A stretch of 64,000 nt of DNA from DASXHZ01 sp036488085 (GCA_036488085.1 DASXHZ010000058.1:78498-142497); one strand, 5' to 3'; counted from the stretch's first letter, positions 34,973 through 43,734 are shown. Program-made: numbers and translations. Notes: generated by a model not told the origin, from the sequence alone.

Positions 34973-36314
34973 AGCCTTCCGGCCTGACGGTCACCGCGGC
35001 CGGCTGAATCGAGTCGACGTGCCCGTGGAGCACGACGTTCGACGCCAGCTTCCGCGTCATACCGCGCTCGATCTCCTTCTTCATCGTCGCGATGCTCTCG
35101 CCGACCGGCCAGCGAGCGCCGGCGCGGAGTTGCGTGCGGACGTTGTCGTGCGCCATGCGATTCGCGGCGCGGAGAAATGGGTTGTGCCGTTTCGGATCGA
35201 GCGAGTAGTCGACGTCACTCAAGACGACGTTTCCGGTCGCGGCATCGAATGACGGGACACCTTCCAGGTAGACCAGGCCGTTGTAGTGCTTCAGTCCTCC
35301 GCCGCGGTAGTCGATCGAGGCCTCGATGTTCGTCTTTCCGCCGGTTCCGGCGGAGAGGCGGATCGAGTCGATGGTCAGCGTTGCGCCGCCGCCGAGGCTG
35401 TACTTCTGCTTTCCGAATTGCTCGTTGATGAGACGCGAAGCCTCGGCGTAGGGAAGATCGACGTCGAACGGAACGCGGACGCCGCTATCGGTGCCGGCGG
35501 CAACGCGCAGGGGCGGTAGCGGCTTCTGCGCGATGACCGGCTTCGCGCCGACGATCACACGTGTCCTCGCACGCAGCTCGATCGCGCTCGCGATGTTGAC
35601 GCCGGAACCGTGGATCGGAACGAGCGAGACGTCGGCCGGTTCGAGCACGAGCCACGTATTCGTCGCGATCGAGTACGGCTGCTGCAGCGACGTCCACACC
35701 TGCTGCGCATCGGACTTCATCGACGCGAGGCGCGGCGTCTGGGAGTCGATCATCTTCGCGGCGGTGGTGAGCTGCTCCTCGAGGATCGGCCGGAGAATGC
35801 GGTCGGTGACGTCGACGCCGAGGAATGTGCAGCGGCGGCCGAAGTCGAGGGGCTGGATTGCGGTGCGGGAGCGGAGCGTCCACGCTTCGCCCCAGTCGAG
35901 CCGCGACTGCACGGAGATCGTCATGTCGCGCATCGGCTCGCCGAAGCCGCAGGAGACGCAGGCATTGCGGATCGAACCGTTGACGTAAGGGCAAGCCTCG
36001 AGCGCGTAGCGGACCTTCGCGGACGCGTGCAGCCCGGCGCCAATCATGTTCACGCTCACCGGCTCGCGCGCTACCTGGTACTTGAACGCCAAGTGGCGCG
36101 GTGCGTCGATCTGATACGACGGCGACTGGAGCGTTCTCGGGATCTGCTTTTCGAGGTCCGGCAACAGCGGAGCGAGTGACGCGTGGATCGGGATGACGAT
36201 CGTGGAGAGCTCGGGCGGCGGGGGAGGGGCCTGCGCGGGCACGGCCGTCGCCTGCGGCTCCGGAGGCGCGGCGCAGGCCGCAAGCAGGAGTGTCGTGATG
36301 ACGAGAGTTTTCAT
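34923..36314 (-). CDS. DUF4403 family lipoprotein
   Basis: 463 residues from the ATG at 36314. The lipoprotein signal (MKTLVITTLLLAAC) is followed by a Pro-rich linker and two similar BPI/SMP-like halves typical of DUF4403 (VIPIHASLAPLLPDLEKQIP; VPFDVDLPYAEASRLINEQF). Proteins of this fold bind hydrophobic ligands, and an outer-membrane lipid-binding role is inferred. Divergent from the aldo/keto reductase, with 13 bp between starts. Its 3' end overlaps the PAP2 gene on the other strand by 50 bp. Confidence 0.75.
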   Translation of the reverse strand: MKTLVITTLLLAACAAPPEPQATAVPAQAPPPPPELSTIVIPIHASLAPLLPDLEKQIPRTLQSPSYQIDAPRHLAFKYQVAREPVSVNMIGAGLHASAKVRYALEACPYVNGSIRNACVSCGFGEPMRDMTISVQSRLDWGEAWTLRSRTAIQPLDFGRRCTFLGVDVTDRILRPILEEQLTTAAKMIDSQTPRLASMKSDAQQVWTSLQQPYSIATNTWLVLEPADVSLVPIHGSGVNIASAIELRARTRVIVGAKPVIAQKPLPPLRVAAGTDSGVRVPFDVDLPYAEASRLINEQFGKQKYSLGGGATLTIDSIRLSAGTGGKTNIEASIDYRGGGLKHYNGLVYLEGVPSFDAATGNVVLSDVDYSLDPKRHNPFLRAANRMAHDNVRTQLRAGARWPVGESIATMKKEIERGMTRKLASNVVLHGHVDSIQPAAVTVRPEGFTIRAVAVGSAEVEVK

Positions 36315-36327
36315 ATGCTTGTCGCCG

Positions 36328-37308
36328 ATGAAGTATCTCAATCTCGGCAATAGCGGCCTCAAAGTCTCCCGCCTCTGCCTCGGCACGATGACCTACGGGT
36401 CGAAGCAGTGGCGTCCGTGGATCCTCGACGAGGCCGAGGCACGGCCCTTCTTCAAGCGTGCCATCGAAGGAGGCATCAACTTCTTCGATACCGCGGACAT
36501 GTACTCCAACGGCGTGAGCGAGGAAGTCACGGGACGTGCGCTACACGAGCTCGCGCCGCGCGACGAGGTCGTCATCGCGACGAAGGTCTTCTTCCCGCAC
36601 AACGACAAGCCGAACATGGGCGGCCTGTCGCGGAAGCACATCTTCTCGGCGATCGATCTCTCGCTCGGCCGTCTCGGCGTCGACTACGTCGACCTCTATC
36701 AGATCCATCGCTTCGACTACCAGACGCCGATCGAGGAGACGATTGACGCGCTGGACGACGTCGTGCGCTCTGGGAAGGCGCGATACATCGGAGCGTCGAG
36801 CATGTATGCGTGGCAGTTCGCGAAGATGCTGCACACGCAGGAGGAGCGTAGCCGCACGCGTTTCGTTTCCATGCAGCCGCACTACAACCTGATCTACCGC
36901 GAGGAGGAGCGGGAGATGATCCCGCTTTGCATCGACGAAGGGATCGGCGTGATCCCGTGGAGCCCGCTCGCGCGCGGATTCCTCGCGGGCAACCGCAAGC
37001 GGGACGGCAGCGGGGAGACGGCGCGGTCGAAGTCGGACGACTACGCGCAGCAGATGTACGACTCGCCTGCCGACTTCGACGTGGTGGACCGGATTGGCGA
37101 GGTCGCGAAGGAGCGCGGCGTCAACAACGTCCAGATCGCACTCGCCTGGATGCTCCACAAACCGGGCATTACCGCTCCGATCATAGGAGCCTCGAAGTCG
37201 CACCATCTCGACGACGCCCTCGCCGCGCTCGACGTCACCCTATCCGAGGATGAGATCAGGCGCCTCGAGGAACCGTATGTCCCGCATCGCGTGCTCGGAC
37301 ACCGGTAA
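36328..37308 (+). CDS. Aldo/keto reductase
   Basis: 326 residues from the ATG at 36328 (MKYLNLGNSGLKVSRLCLGT). The catalytic tetrad is visible: Asp and Tyr in FDTADMYSNGVSEE, Lys in VVIATKVFF and His in YQIHRFD. The C-terminal cofactor-binding segment GASKSHHLDDALAALDV binds NADPH in this family. It is close to the YajO/PcbER-like group, whose substrates are carbonyl compounds. It is followed 9 bp later by apaG. Confidence 0.92.
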   Translation: MKYLNLGNSGLKVSRLCLGTMTYGSKQWRPWILDEAEARPFFKRAIEGGINFFDTADMYSNGVSEEVTGRALHELAPRDEVVIATKVFFPHNDKPNMGGLSRKHIFSAIDLSLGRLGVDYVDLYQIHRFDYQTPIEETIDALDDVVRSGKARYIGASSMYAWQFAKMLHTQEERSRTRFVSMQPHYNLIYREEEREMIPLCIDEGIGVIPWSPLARGFLAGNRKRDGSGETARSKSDDYAQQMYDSPADFDVVDRIGEVAKERGVNNVQIALAWMLHKPGITAPIIGASKSHHLDDALAALDVTLSEDEIRRLEEPYVPHRVLGHR

Positions 37309-37317
37309 GATACTCTC

Positions 37318-37704
37318 GTGAGCGACACCACGACCGCGGGTATCCGGGTAGAGGTCGATAGCGCGTACGTCCCGGAGCGGAGCGAGCCGACCGAGAGTTA
37401 CTTTTTCTTCGCCTACCACGTCCGAATCAGTAACGTGGGGACGGAGACGGCGCAGCTCCTCAGCCGCGAGTGGACGATCACTGACTCGGATGGCAACAGC
37501 GAGCGGGTGAGCGGACCTGGTGTCGTCGGCGAGCAGCCGACCCTCCGCCCCGGCGAAGTCTTTGAGTACACGAGCTTTTGTCCCCTTCGGACGAACGTCG
37601 GGATGATGCAGGGCGCCTACACGATGAAACAGTTTCCCGGTGGAGAAACCTTCGAAGCGCGGATTGATCCGTTCACTTTGGCTGTTCCGGGGACTGTCAA
37701 CTAA
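37318..37704 (+). CDS. apaG: ApaG domain protein
   Basis: 128 residues from a GTG at 37318. The typical ApaG beta-sandwich is evident: FFFAYHVRISNVGTETAQLL, REWTITDSDGNSERVSGPGVVGEQP, FEYTSFCPLRTNVGMMQGAY. It is associated with Co2+/Mg2+ homeostasis and Ap4A metabolism in enterics; the precise role is unclear. The stop overlaps the start of the next gene in TAATG. Confidence 0.93.
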   Translation: MSDTTTAGIRVEVDSAYVPERSEPTESYFFFAYHVRISNVGTETAQLLSREWTITDSDGNSERVSGPGVVGEQPTLRPGEVFEYTSFCPLRTNVGMMQGAYTMKQFPGGETFEARIDPFTLAVPGTVN

Positions 37705-39323
37705 TGCGCCGGCTCCGCTTCCTTCCCGCGTTTTTCACGGTTCTGATCGCCACGTTCGCGTTCGCGGTGGTGTGGAAGGTCCGTACGCAGTCGACGGCCA
37801 CGACGCGGATCAACGCCGAGGATGAGCGGACTTCGTCGTCGCTCAGTGGGACGCAAGGGTCTTCGGCGGCGCGGGTTGCGACGGACAGCGACGCCGCCGT
37901 AGCCGCCCCATTGAACACCGTGGACGCAGTCACTGCCACGCAGGCGGCGACGACTTCGCGGATCTCGGCGGAGCGGGACGCGCGGTATCGCGAGCTCCTG
38001 AATACGCCTCCCTCGGGCCCCAAGGCCGCCGCGAAAGTCCTTCCAACCAACGCCTCAGCGTCGGCGCCTATCAAGGCACCCCCGAAGCCGTCGCTCTTCG
38101 CTCGCGTGGTCGCACCGATCGTGAACGCGTTCTCCGGCGGCGGAGGGGCGCAACGTCCGCCGGTTCCGAGCACACAGCAGCCGCTGAAGAACAACAATTC
38201 GGCCAGCACCTCCACCGACGCGACGAACCAGAAGTCCGATCCCAAAGACCCGAACTCCGACGTTACGGCGCCACAGCTCGCCGGCGTCGAATTCGCTCCG
38301 AACTCGATCCAGGACGGCGAGGAAACGCTCCTGGCGATCACGGCGACGGACGACATCAGCGGCGTTCGGACGATCTCCGGCAACATCGTGTCGCCGAGCG
38401 GAGCGCTTCAGGGGTTCGCCCTTCAGCGCGAAGGCGAAGGCTCGAATCGCTTCCTCTCGAAGGTCCTCGTACCGAAAGACGCGGCCTCCGGTTCGTGGCA
38501 CATCAACTATTTGAATCTGACCGACAACGCCAGCAACAGCGTCACGCTGAGCTGGCAGCAGGGGGCCATCCCGCAGACGGCCTCTTTCACGGTCACCTCG
38601 TCTCGCAGCGACACGACGCCGCCGACTCTCAAGGCGGTGTGGCTCGATAAGCCGTCGATGAAAATCGGCGACAAGAACGTCGTCATGGTCCAGGCGGATG
38701 ACGACAAGTCGGGCGTGAACCAGGTCAGCGGCGTGTTCCTCAGCCCCTCCGGCTTCGCGCGCGTCGGCTTCGGCTGCCGCAACCAGGACGGGACGAACAT
38801 GTGGCAGTGCGACCTGACGCCGCCGGGGAACGCCGACTGCGGCGACTGGAAGCTCGAACAGGTGCAGCTCCAGGACAAGGCGAACAACATGACGGCGATC
38901 CGGACCGACAACCCGATCGTCGCCGCCGTCCGCCTCAGCATCACGAGCGACATGTGCGACAACAAACAGCCGGTCGTTCAGAGCGTCAGGCTCGACACGA
39001 ATGCCGTCGGCATCCCCGGAACCATCAACGTGACGATTCTCGCCACGGACGAGGGCTCCGGCATCTCGAGTATCAGTGGACAGTTCAACTACGTCGACAA
39101 GGTCTCGCCGGGAACGCAGCCGCCGCGCTTCTTCTTCTCATGCCGCCCCGCCGGCGATCCGTCGCAGAACATGTGGACCGGCCCGATCGCGATCACCGAC
39201 AAGAATCAGGCGCGCGGGACCTATCGCCTCGGGTCACTCCAGGTGATCGACAAGGCGAACAACGTGAAGCTCTACGCGCCGACCGACCCAGTGATCGCGA
39301 ACATCGCGTTCAGAGTCCAGTAG
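37704..39323 (+). CDS. Membrane-anchored protein with three Ig-like modules (unknown)
   Basis: 539 residues, starting 1 bp inside the apaG stop codon. An N-terminal anchor (FLPAFFTVLIATFAFAVVW) is followed by a low-complexity Ala/Ser/Thr linker of about 150 residues. Three beta-rich modules of ~105 residues then follow, with recurring phrases such as DDISGVRTISGNIVSPSG, DDKSGVNQVSGVFLSPSG and DEGSGISSISGQFNYV, and repeats of DKANN. These look like bacterial Ig-type domains. Not a recognised family; an envelope structural or adhesion role is inferred. It is co-transcribed with apaG, judging from the overlap. Confidence 0.7.
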   Translation: MRRLRFLPAFFTVLIATFAFAVVWKVRTQSTATTRINAEDERTSSSLSGTQGSSAARVATDSDAAVAAPLNTVDAVTATQAATTSRISAERDARYRELLNTPPSGPKAAAKVLPTNASASAPIKAPPKPSLFARVVAPIVNAFSGGGGAQRPPVPSTQQPLKNNNSASTSTDATNQKSDPKDPNSDVTAPQLAGVEFAPNSIQDGEETLLAITATDDISGVRTISGNIVSPSGALQGFALQREGEGSNRFLSKVLVPKDAASGSWHINYLNLTDNASNSVTLSWQQGAIPQTASFTVTSSRSDTTPPTLKAVWLDKPSMKIGDKNVVMVQADDDKSGVNQVSGVFLSPSGFARVGFGCRNQDGTNMWQCDLTPPGNADCGDWKLEQVQLQDKANNMTAIRTDNPIVAAVRLSITSDMCDNKQPVVQSVRLDTNAVGIPGTINVTILATDEGSGISSISGQFNYVDKVSPGTQPPRFFFSCRPAGDPSQNMWTGPIAITDKNQARGTYRLGSLQVIDKANNVKLYAPTDPVIANIAFRVQ

Positions 39324-39339
39324 ACCGATAGTCCCTAGC

Positions 39340-40014
39340 TCACGACCACGTTTTCGACAACCGTGCGCGCGGCATATCGGGGACGGCGCAGCCCTCAACG
39401 TCGGCGTAGTGGGAGATGTCGTTGAAGAGTGTCAGGCGCGCGTGGGCCACGTCCTTGAAGTCGAGCACGTTGAGCGCCGCGGGACTTTGGTCGAGCCGGT
39501 CGCGGTAGCGCCGCGGATCGAACCCCAGGAGCGACGACAGGAGCAAGCGGATCGTCGCCTTGTGGGAGACGACCACGAAGCGGTCTCCATCATGACGCTG
39601 TACGAGGTCGAGCAACGCCGGCAGAGCGCGTGCGGTGACCCGCAGGCCGCTTTCGCCGTCCCGCGGTGCGAAGGTGTACGGGTCCTCCTCCCACTTGGCG
39701 TACTCGTCGGCGAATTCGTGCTCCACCTCGGCGCGCGTCTTTCCCTCCCACCGGCCGTGGGCGATCTCCCGCACCGCGGCCACCGTCGCGACGTCGAGGC
39801 CGAGCGGCTCCGCGAGCAGGTGAGCTGTCTCGACGGTTCGTTTGAGCGGACTGGCGTACACGGCCGCGACCTTTTCGTGCGCGAGCCGATGCCCGAGCAT
39901 CCGCGCCTGCTCGCGGCCGGTATCAGAGAGGAGAACATCGACCGCCCCGGCAAAGCGATCCTCGGCGGAGAGCTCGGTGGAACCGTGGCGCACGAGGAAG
40001 ACACGAGTCGTCAT
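39340..40014 (-). CDS. Histidine phosphatase family protein (CobC/phosphoglycerate mutase-like)
   Basis: 224 residues. The RHG motif (VFLVRHGSTELSAEDRFAG), ASPLKRTVETAHLLAE, the acidic catalytic REIAHGRWEG segment and the second His in VVVSHKATIR are all present. It could be an alpha-ribazole phosphatase-type or general phosphomonoesterase; no cobalamin genes are near. The start is the ATG at 40014. An intrinsic terminator on the same strand lies just upstream of it and ends the candidate RNA described below. Confidence 0.88.
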   Translation of the reverse strand: MTTRVFLVRHGSTELSAEDRFAGAVDVLLSDTGREQARMLGHRLAHEKVAAVYASPLKRTVETAHLLAEPLGLDVATVAAVREIAHGRWEGKTRAEVEHEFADEYAKWEEDPYTFAPRDGESGLRVTARALPALLDLVQRHDGDRFVVVSHKATIRLLLSSLLGFDPRRYRDRLDQSPAALNVLDFKDVAHARLTLFNDISHYADVEGCAVPDMPRARLSKTWS

Positions 40015-40028
40015 GCGGGGAGTTTAAG

Positions 40029-40069
40029 TGGAAAAAGAAAGAGGCTCGCGGTTCCTGGTTCCGCGAGCC
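40029..40069 (-). terminator. Minus-strand intrinsic terminator upstream of the histidine phosphatase
   Basis: A perfect 9-bp stem (GGCTCGCGG / CCGCGAGCC, 40043-40069) with a 9-nt loop. On the minus strand it is followed by TCTTTCTTTTTCC. The T-run is only on the minus side, so it ends transcription coming from higher coordinates, just before the phosphatase start at 40014. Confidence 0.88.
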
Positions 40070-40264
40070 CAGCCTCGGTCCGTTGACAGCCACCAGAAGG
40101 CATTCGAACCGACATCTGTCTCGACGAGCCTTAGCCTCTCGAGACTCATGCGAACCGTTGAACATCCGCCAAGGGGCATTCGGTTCGCCCGCTCCGGCAT
40201 CCTCGCATCCCGGCGCGACCCTTCAGTCCGTTGACACCCACGAGGAGGATCCAAACTGAAGGTA
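40031..40264 (-). ncRNA. Candidate structured RNA (~230 nt) with a triplicated motif
   Basis: A minus-strand transcript is predicted from a promoter-like pair (CATATT at 40271-40276, TTGCGC at 40294-40299, 17-nt spacer) to the terminator at 40043-40069. It contains a ~21-nt motif three times, at 40080-40100, 40155-40176 and 40228-40248 (CCGTTGACAGCCACCAGAAGG and close variants on the plus strand), spaced 73-75 nt. Each copy is bracketed by short complementary arms (for example CCTTCAGT / ACTGAAGG). It could be a stand-alone small RNA, such as a 6S-like or CsrA-binding type, or a leader that controls the phosphatase. The identity is not known. Confidence 0.55.
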
Positions 40265-40270
40265 AACGTC

Positions 40271-40299
40271 AATATGGGCTCGCATTTTTCATCGCGCAA
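40271..40299 (-). promoter_or_regulatory. Promoter-like pair for the candidate RNA
   Basis: On the minus strand TTGCGC and CATATT are 17 nt apart (3/6 and 4/6 matches to the sigma-70 boxes), preceded by the A/T-rich run GAAAATATTTTC. Transcription would begin near 40264. Confidence 0.45.
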
Positions 40300-40363
40300 G
40301 GGGGTCGAGAAAATATTTTCGGGTGCGATGACGAGCCGGGTTTTGGCGTCGTCATGTGTCATC

Positions 40364-40480
40364 CGTGACTCGTGATTCGTGACTCGTTATTCGAAGGACG
40401 GTCCCTGAGATGACGGATAACGGATAACGGATAACGGCCGTCCATGACGCCGAATAACGAGTCACGAATCACGAGTCACG
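40364..40480. repeat. Perfect 30-bp inverted heptamer array upstream of rpsA
   Basis: The left arm (40364-40393) consists of C followed by GTGACTC, GTGATTC, GTGACTC and GTTATTC with a final G. The right arm (40451-40480) is its exact reverse complement, 30 of 30. The 57-nt loop holds three GATAACG-type units (about 40413-40437) and an inner GGACGG/CCGTCC stem. It could form a strong cruciform or hairpin in the transcript. No gene is present here. Confidence 0.92.
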
Positions 40481-40509
40481 ACATCGGAACAACTCCCGTA
40501 CACCCGCTG

Positions 40510-40539
40510 TTGCCCTGTATCCAATACCGCGAGTAACAT
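40510..40539 (+). promoter_or_regulatory. Possible rpsA promoter
   Basis: TTGCCC and TAACAT are 18 nt apart (4/6 each). The predicted start lies about 50 nt before the rpsA ATG. A small hairpin (GGTCC..GGACC) follows in the leader. Weak but the best pair in the gap between the repeat and the gene. Confidence 0.4.
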
Positions 40540-40599
40540 ACGCGGTCCCACCGTCCTCGTGGACCGAGTGACAATCTCTGAAAGGTAATAACGACCCAC

Positions 40600-41991
40600 A
40601 TGAGCCAGTCGAGAGAAAGCGCCGAAGCGACGTTCGCTGAGGCGTTCGAAGCGAGTCTGAATTTCAAAACTCCAGAGCAGGGTGAGCTGCTTCGCGGAAC
40701 GATCGTGTCGATCTCCGGGGACGACGCGTTCGTATCGTACGGCGGCCCCTCTGAGGCCGTCATGGCCGCGGCGGAGCTGGACGGACTCGACATCGGCGAT
40801 TCGGTCGAAGGGACGGTCGTCAAGACCGCTCCTGAAATGCGCATCTCCCGGAAGCTCGCGCGCGGCAAGGCCTCGCTCGAAGTGTTACGGCAGATGTATG
40901 AGAACCGCCTCCCCGTCGAAGGGAAGGTCACCGCCCGCAACAAGGGAGGCTTCGAGGTCAACGTCTCCGGTCTCCGCGCGTTCTGCCCGCTCTCGCAGAT
41001 CGCCCTCGGCAAGATCGAGAACCCCGACTCGTTCGTCAACCAGAACTACGAGTTCCGCGTCACCGAGCTGTCGGATGACGGCCGCCGTATCGTCGTGTCC
41101 CGCGCGGCGCTTCTGAAGGAAGCCGCGCAGGTGCGTGCCGAGGAAGCGCGGCAACGCGTCGTTCCCGGAGCCGAGCTCACCGGCCGCGTCAAGACGCTCA
41201 CGCCGTTCGGCGCATTCGTCGACCTCGGGGGCGTCGACGGCTTGCTCCACGTCTCGGAGATGAGCCGCCGCCGCGTCAGCGATCCGAAAGAGCTGGTCGA
41301 GATCGGACAGGAAGTCCGCGTCCGCGTCATCAAGGTCGAGAACGACGGCAAGCGCATTTCGCTCTCGATGAAGGAATTCGAATCCGATCCGTGGAGCGAC
41401 GTCGTCGACCGATACGCGCCGGGAACGCAGTTCAGCGGCCGCATTCTTCGCTCGACGGACTTCGGCTTCTTCGTTGAAGTCGAGCCGGGCCTCGATGGTC
41501 TCGTCCACGTGTCGCAGCTTCCGCTCGGCGTGAAGGCGACCGACATGGAGATCGGTCAAACGGTCAGCGGCTGGGTGCGTGAGGTCGACCCGTCGAAGAA
41601 GCGTCTCTCGCTCTCGCTCCGCGAGATCGCCACGAGCGATCCATGGGAGACGGCGAGCCAGCGCTACGCGGTCGGGAAGGTCGTCGAGGGGACGGTCGAT
41701 CACATCGCCGGTCCCGGCGTCTTCGTCCAGCTCGAGCCGGGCCTGGTGGGTCTCGTTCCGAACTCCGAGATCGCGCAGGAAGTCTCGGGTGCCATTCGCG
41801 CCGCCGACAAGCTGGTCGTGCGCGTGATGAGCGTCGACCCGACCCGCAAGCGCATCTCGCTCAGCTACGACGCCGCGAAGGCGGCCGCCGAGCGCGAGGA
41901 GTATTCGAAGTTCATGGACGAGCAGCGCGAGTCGGAAGGGGAGAGCGCCATGGCGCTCGCGTTCCGCCGCGCCATGGAAAAGAAGCGCTAG
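40600..41991 (+). CDS. rpsA: 30S ribosomal protein S1 (five S1 domains)
   Basis: 463 residues in five S1-type OB-fold domains at roughly residues 27-90, 103-170, 187-255, 272-340 and 358-425. Examples are GELLRGTIVSISGDDAFVSY, GAELTGRVKTLTPFGAFVDL and GTQFSGRILRSTDFGFFVEV. It is shorter than the six-domain E. coli protein. It binds mRNA at the small subunit. The downstream epimerase gene starts directly after its stop codon. The 585-bp upstream gap is described under the candidate RNA and the inverted array. Confidence 0.88.
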   Translation: MSQSRESAEATFAEAFEASLNFKTPEQGELLRGTIVSISGDDAFVSYGGPSEAVMAAAELDGLDIGDSVEGTVVKTAPEMRISRKLARGKASLEVLRQMYENRLPVEGKVTARNKGGFEVNVSGLRAFCPLSQIALGKIENPDSFVNQNYEFRVTELSDDGRRIVVSRAALLKEAAQVRAEEARQRVVPGAELTGRVKTLTPFGAFVDLGGVDGLLHVSEMSRRRVSDPKELVEIGQEVRVRVIKVENDGKRISLSMKEFESDPWSDVVDRYAPGTQFSGRILRSTDFGFFVEVEPGLDGLVHVSQLPLGVKATDMEIGQTVSGWVREVDPSKKRLSLSLREIATSDPWETASQRYAVGKVVEGTVDHIAGPGVFVQLEPGLVGLVPNSEIAQEVSGAIRAADKLVVRVMSVDPTRKRISLSYDAAKAAAEREEYSKFMDEQRESEGESAMALAFRRAMEKKR

Positions 41992-42837
41992 TTGCGAGTC
42001 TTCCTCACTGGCGCGACCGGCTATATAGGTGCCGCAGTCGCCGAGGCGTTGCGGGAGCGCGGCCACGACGTGGCGGCGCTCGTGCGGCCGGAATCGGATG
42101 ACGGTCACCTCCGGGAGATCGGCGCCGTCGTCATCGCCGGCGATCTGGATTCGCTTCCGTCTCTCGGCGAGACGCTCGCGCAGTACGACACGATCGTCCA
42201 CACCGCGCAGTCGAATGCGCGTACCGCGGAGCTGGCGCAGAAGGCGCTCGACGCCTATTCCGCCCAGCGCGCGCACCTGGTCTGGACCTCCGGCTGCTGG
42301 GTCCTCGGCAACACCACGAACGCGAACGAGCGCTCGCCGGTGAACCCGCTGGAGATCGTCTCCTGGCGTCCCGAAACCGAGGAGCGGGCGCTGGCCGCCA
42401 ACGGCTGCGTCCTCCGTCCCGGCTGCGTGTACGGTGGGAAGCAGAGCCTCGTGAGAGATTGGTTCGCCGCCGTGGAGCAGAATCGGCCGATCCAGATCGT
42501 CGGCGACGGCCGGAACCACTGGGCGATGGTCGATCTCCACGAGCTCGCGAAGCTCTACGTCCGCGTCGTGGAGCTGCGGACGACCGGGATCCTCCACGCC
42601 ATCGACGACACGCGCGCGCCGCTCGAGCAGTGCGCCCGCGCGGTCGGGCCGAGCTCCCGGCTCGAGTTCCTCCCGGCCGACGCCATGCGCGCGAAGCTTG
42701 GCGCCTTCACCGACGCCCTCGTCGTCGATCAGGTCGTCGACAGCAGCGAGACCCGCCAGCGTACCGGCTGGAATCCGAAGCGCACGTTCACCTCATCCGT
42801 CACCGAGCAGTGGGAAGAGTGGCGGGCGCTGAGCTGA
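41992..42837 (+). CDS. NAD-dependent epimerase/dehydratase (SDR extended)
   Basis: 281 residues from a TTG immediately after the rpsA stop (MRVFLTGATGYIGAAVAEAL). The Rossmann motif GATGYIG is complete. The usual YxxxK is not obvious and the active-site region is divergent; SGCWVLGNTTNANERSPVNP and LRPGCVYGGKQSL fit atypical NmrA/UDP-sugar-like members. It has no signal peptide and would act on a nucleotide sugar or other NAD(P)-dependent substrate, not identified. Confidence 0.78.
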   Translation: MRVFLTGATGYIGAAVAEALRERGHDVAALVRPESDDGHLREIGAVVIAGDLDSLPSLGETLAQYDTIVHTAQSNARTAELAQKALDAYSAQRAHLVWTSGCWVLGNTTNANERSPVNPLEIVSWRPETEERALAANGCVLRPGCVYGGKQSLVRDWFAAVEQNRPIQIVGDGRNHWAMVDLHELAKLYVRVVELRTTGILHAIDDTRAPLEQCARAVGPSSRLEFLPADAMRAKLGAFTDALVVDQVVDSSETRQRTGWNPKRTFTSSVTEQWEEWRALS

Positions 42838-42847
42838 AGCCGGTCCC

Positions 42848-43663
42848 CTACACCAGGAAATCCAGGATCAGGCGGTTCACGATCTCCGGCGCGTCGGTCT
42901 GGACGAAGTGGCCAGCTGAGGGGATGCGTTCCACGCGTAGATCCGGTACGTCGGCGTCGACGCCATAGAGCGTCGGTAGGGTGAAGACCGGATCGCGCTC
43001 GCCGAAGATCAGGAGCGTGGGGACGTCGATCCGAGACAGAAGGCTCCGCATCTTCGCGCGCGAGCGGAAGAGCGCCCGGTAGTAGGCGAGCATCGCCCAG
43101 ACAGCGTGGGGCTCGCGCCACACTTTGCGATACTCGCGGATCTCGCCGTCCGTGAACTTCCCCGCGCGGCGCATGAAGGCGGGGAGGCCGAGGCGGACGA
43201 GTGCATCGCTCACCAGCGGAATGTTGAAGAAGACCTGATACGAGAGGCGGAGCTTCTGCTCGATTGAGTGGTGCATCTCCCGCGCGAGCCCCTTCGGATG
43301 GGGAGCATTGAGGATGATGAGGCGCTCGACGAGCGAGGGATGGAGCATGGTCAGATACCACGCTGCATAGCCGCCCCAGTCGTGGCCGACGACAGTGGCC
43401 CGCCCTCCGCTGCGCAGGATGAGTCCTGCGATGTCTCCAACGACCTCGGACATCTTGTACGCATCGACGTCGAGCGGGCGCGTCGAGAGGTTGTAGCCGC
43501 GCAAGTCGGGGGCGATGACACGGAAGCCTGCCGCGGCCAGCGCCGGAATCTGTTTTCGCCACGAGTACCAGAACTCCGGGAAGCCGTGCAGCATCACGAC
43601 GAGCGGGCCGGTGCCCTCCTCGACGTAATGGAGCCTAGTGTTGCCGGTGTCCGCGAACGGCAT
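42848..43663 (-). CDS. Alpha/beta hydrolase, epoxide-hydrolase type
   Basis: 271 residues from the ATG at 43663 (MPFADTGNTRLHYVEEGTGP). HGFPEFWYSWRKQIPALAAAG is the oxyanion-hole segment and VVGHDWGGYAAWYL carries the nucleophile Asp (His-Asp-Trp). Acid Asp in GERDPVFTL and the late His in SAGHFVQTD complete the triad. The pattern is typical of epoxide hydrolases and haloalkane dehalogenases; the substrate is unknown. Convergent with the epimerase gene. Confidence 0.88.
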   Translation of the reverse strand: MPFADTGNTRLHYVEEGTGPLVVMLHGFPEFWYSWRKQIPALAAAGFRVIAPDLRGYNLSTRPLDVDAYKMSEVVGDIAGLILRSGGRATVVGHDWGGYAAWYLTMLHPSLVERLIILNAPHPKGLAREMHHSIEQKLRLSYQVFFNIPLVSDALVRLGLPAFMRRAGKFTDGEIREYRKVWREPHAVWAMLAYYRALFRSRAKMRSLLSRIDVPTLLIFGERDPVFTLPTLYGVDADVPDLRVERIPSAGHFVQTDAPEIVNRLILDFLV

Positions 43664-43734
43664 GGCGGCAGTGTAGTCGCGGCTCGGTTGCAGTTGGGCT
43701 CGCTCTTTGCTGCGCGCCGGGCGGAGGTGCAGCA

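Noticed and set aside
40100..40120. tRNA (GGTTCGAAT-like segment)
   Set aside because: No cloverleaf or acceptor stem could be drawn around it; it is part of the candidate RNA.
40031..40264. Cobalamin riboswitch controlling the CobC-like phosphatase
   Set aside because: No B12-box consensus (GCCACTG) or matching core was found.
40024..40362. 113-codon minus-strand ORF covering the candidate RNA
   Set aside because: The triplicated motif is conserved at nucleotide level but not as protein, and an intrinsic terminator lies within the ORF.
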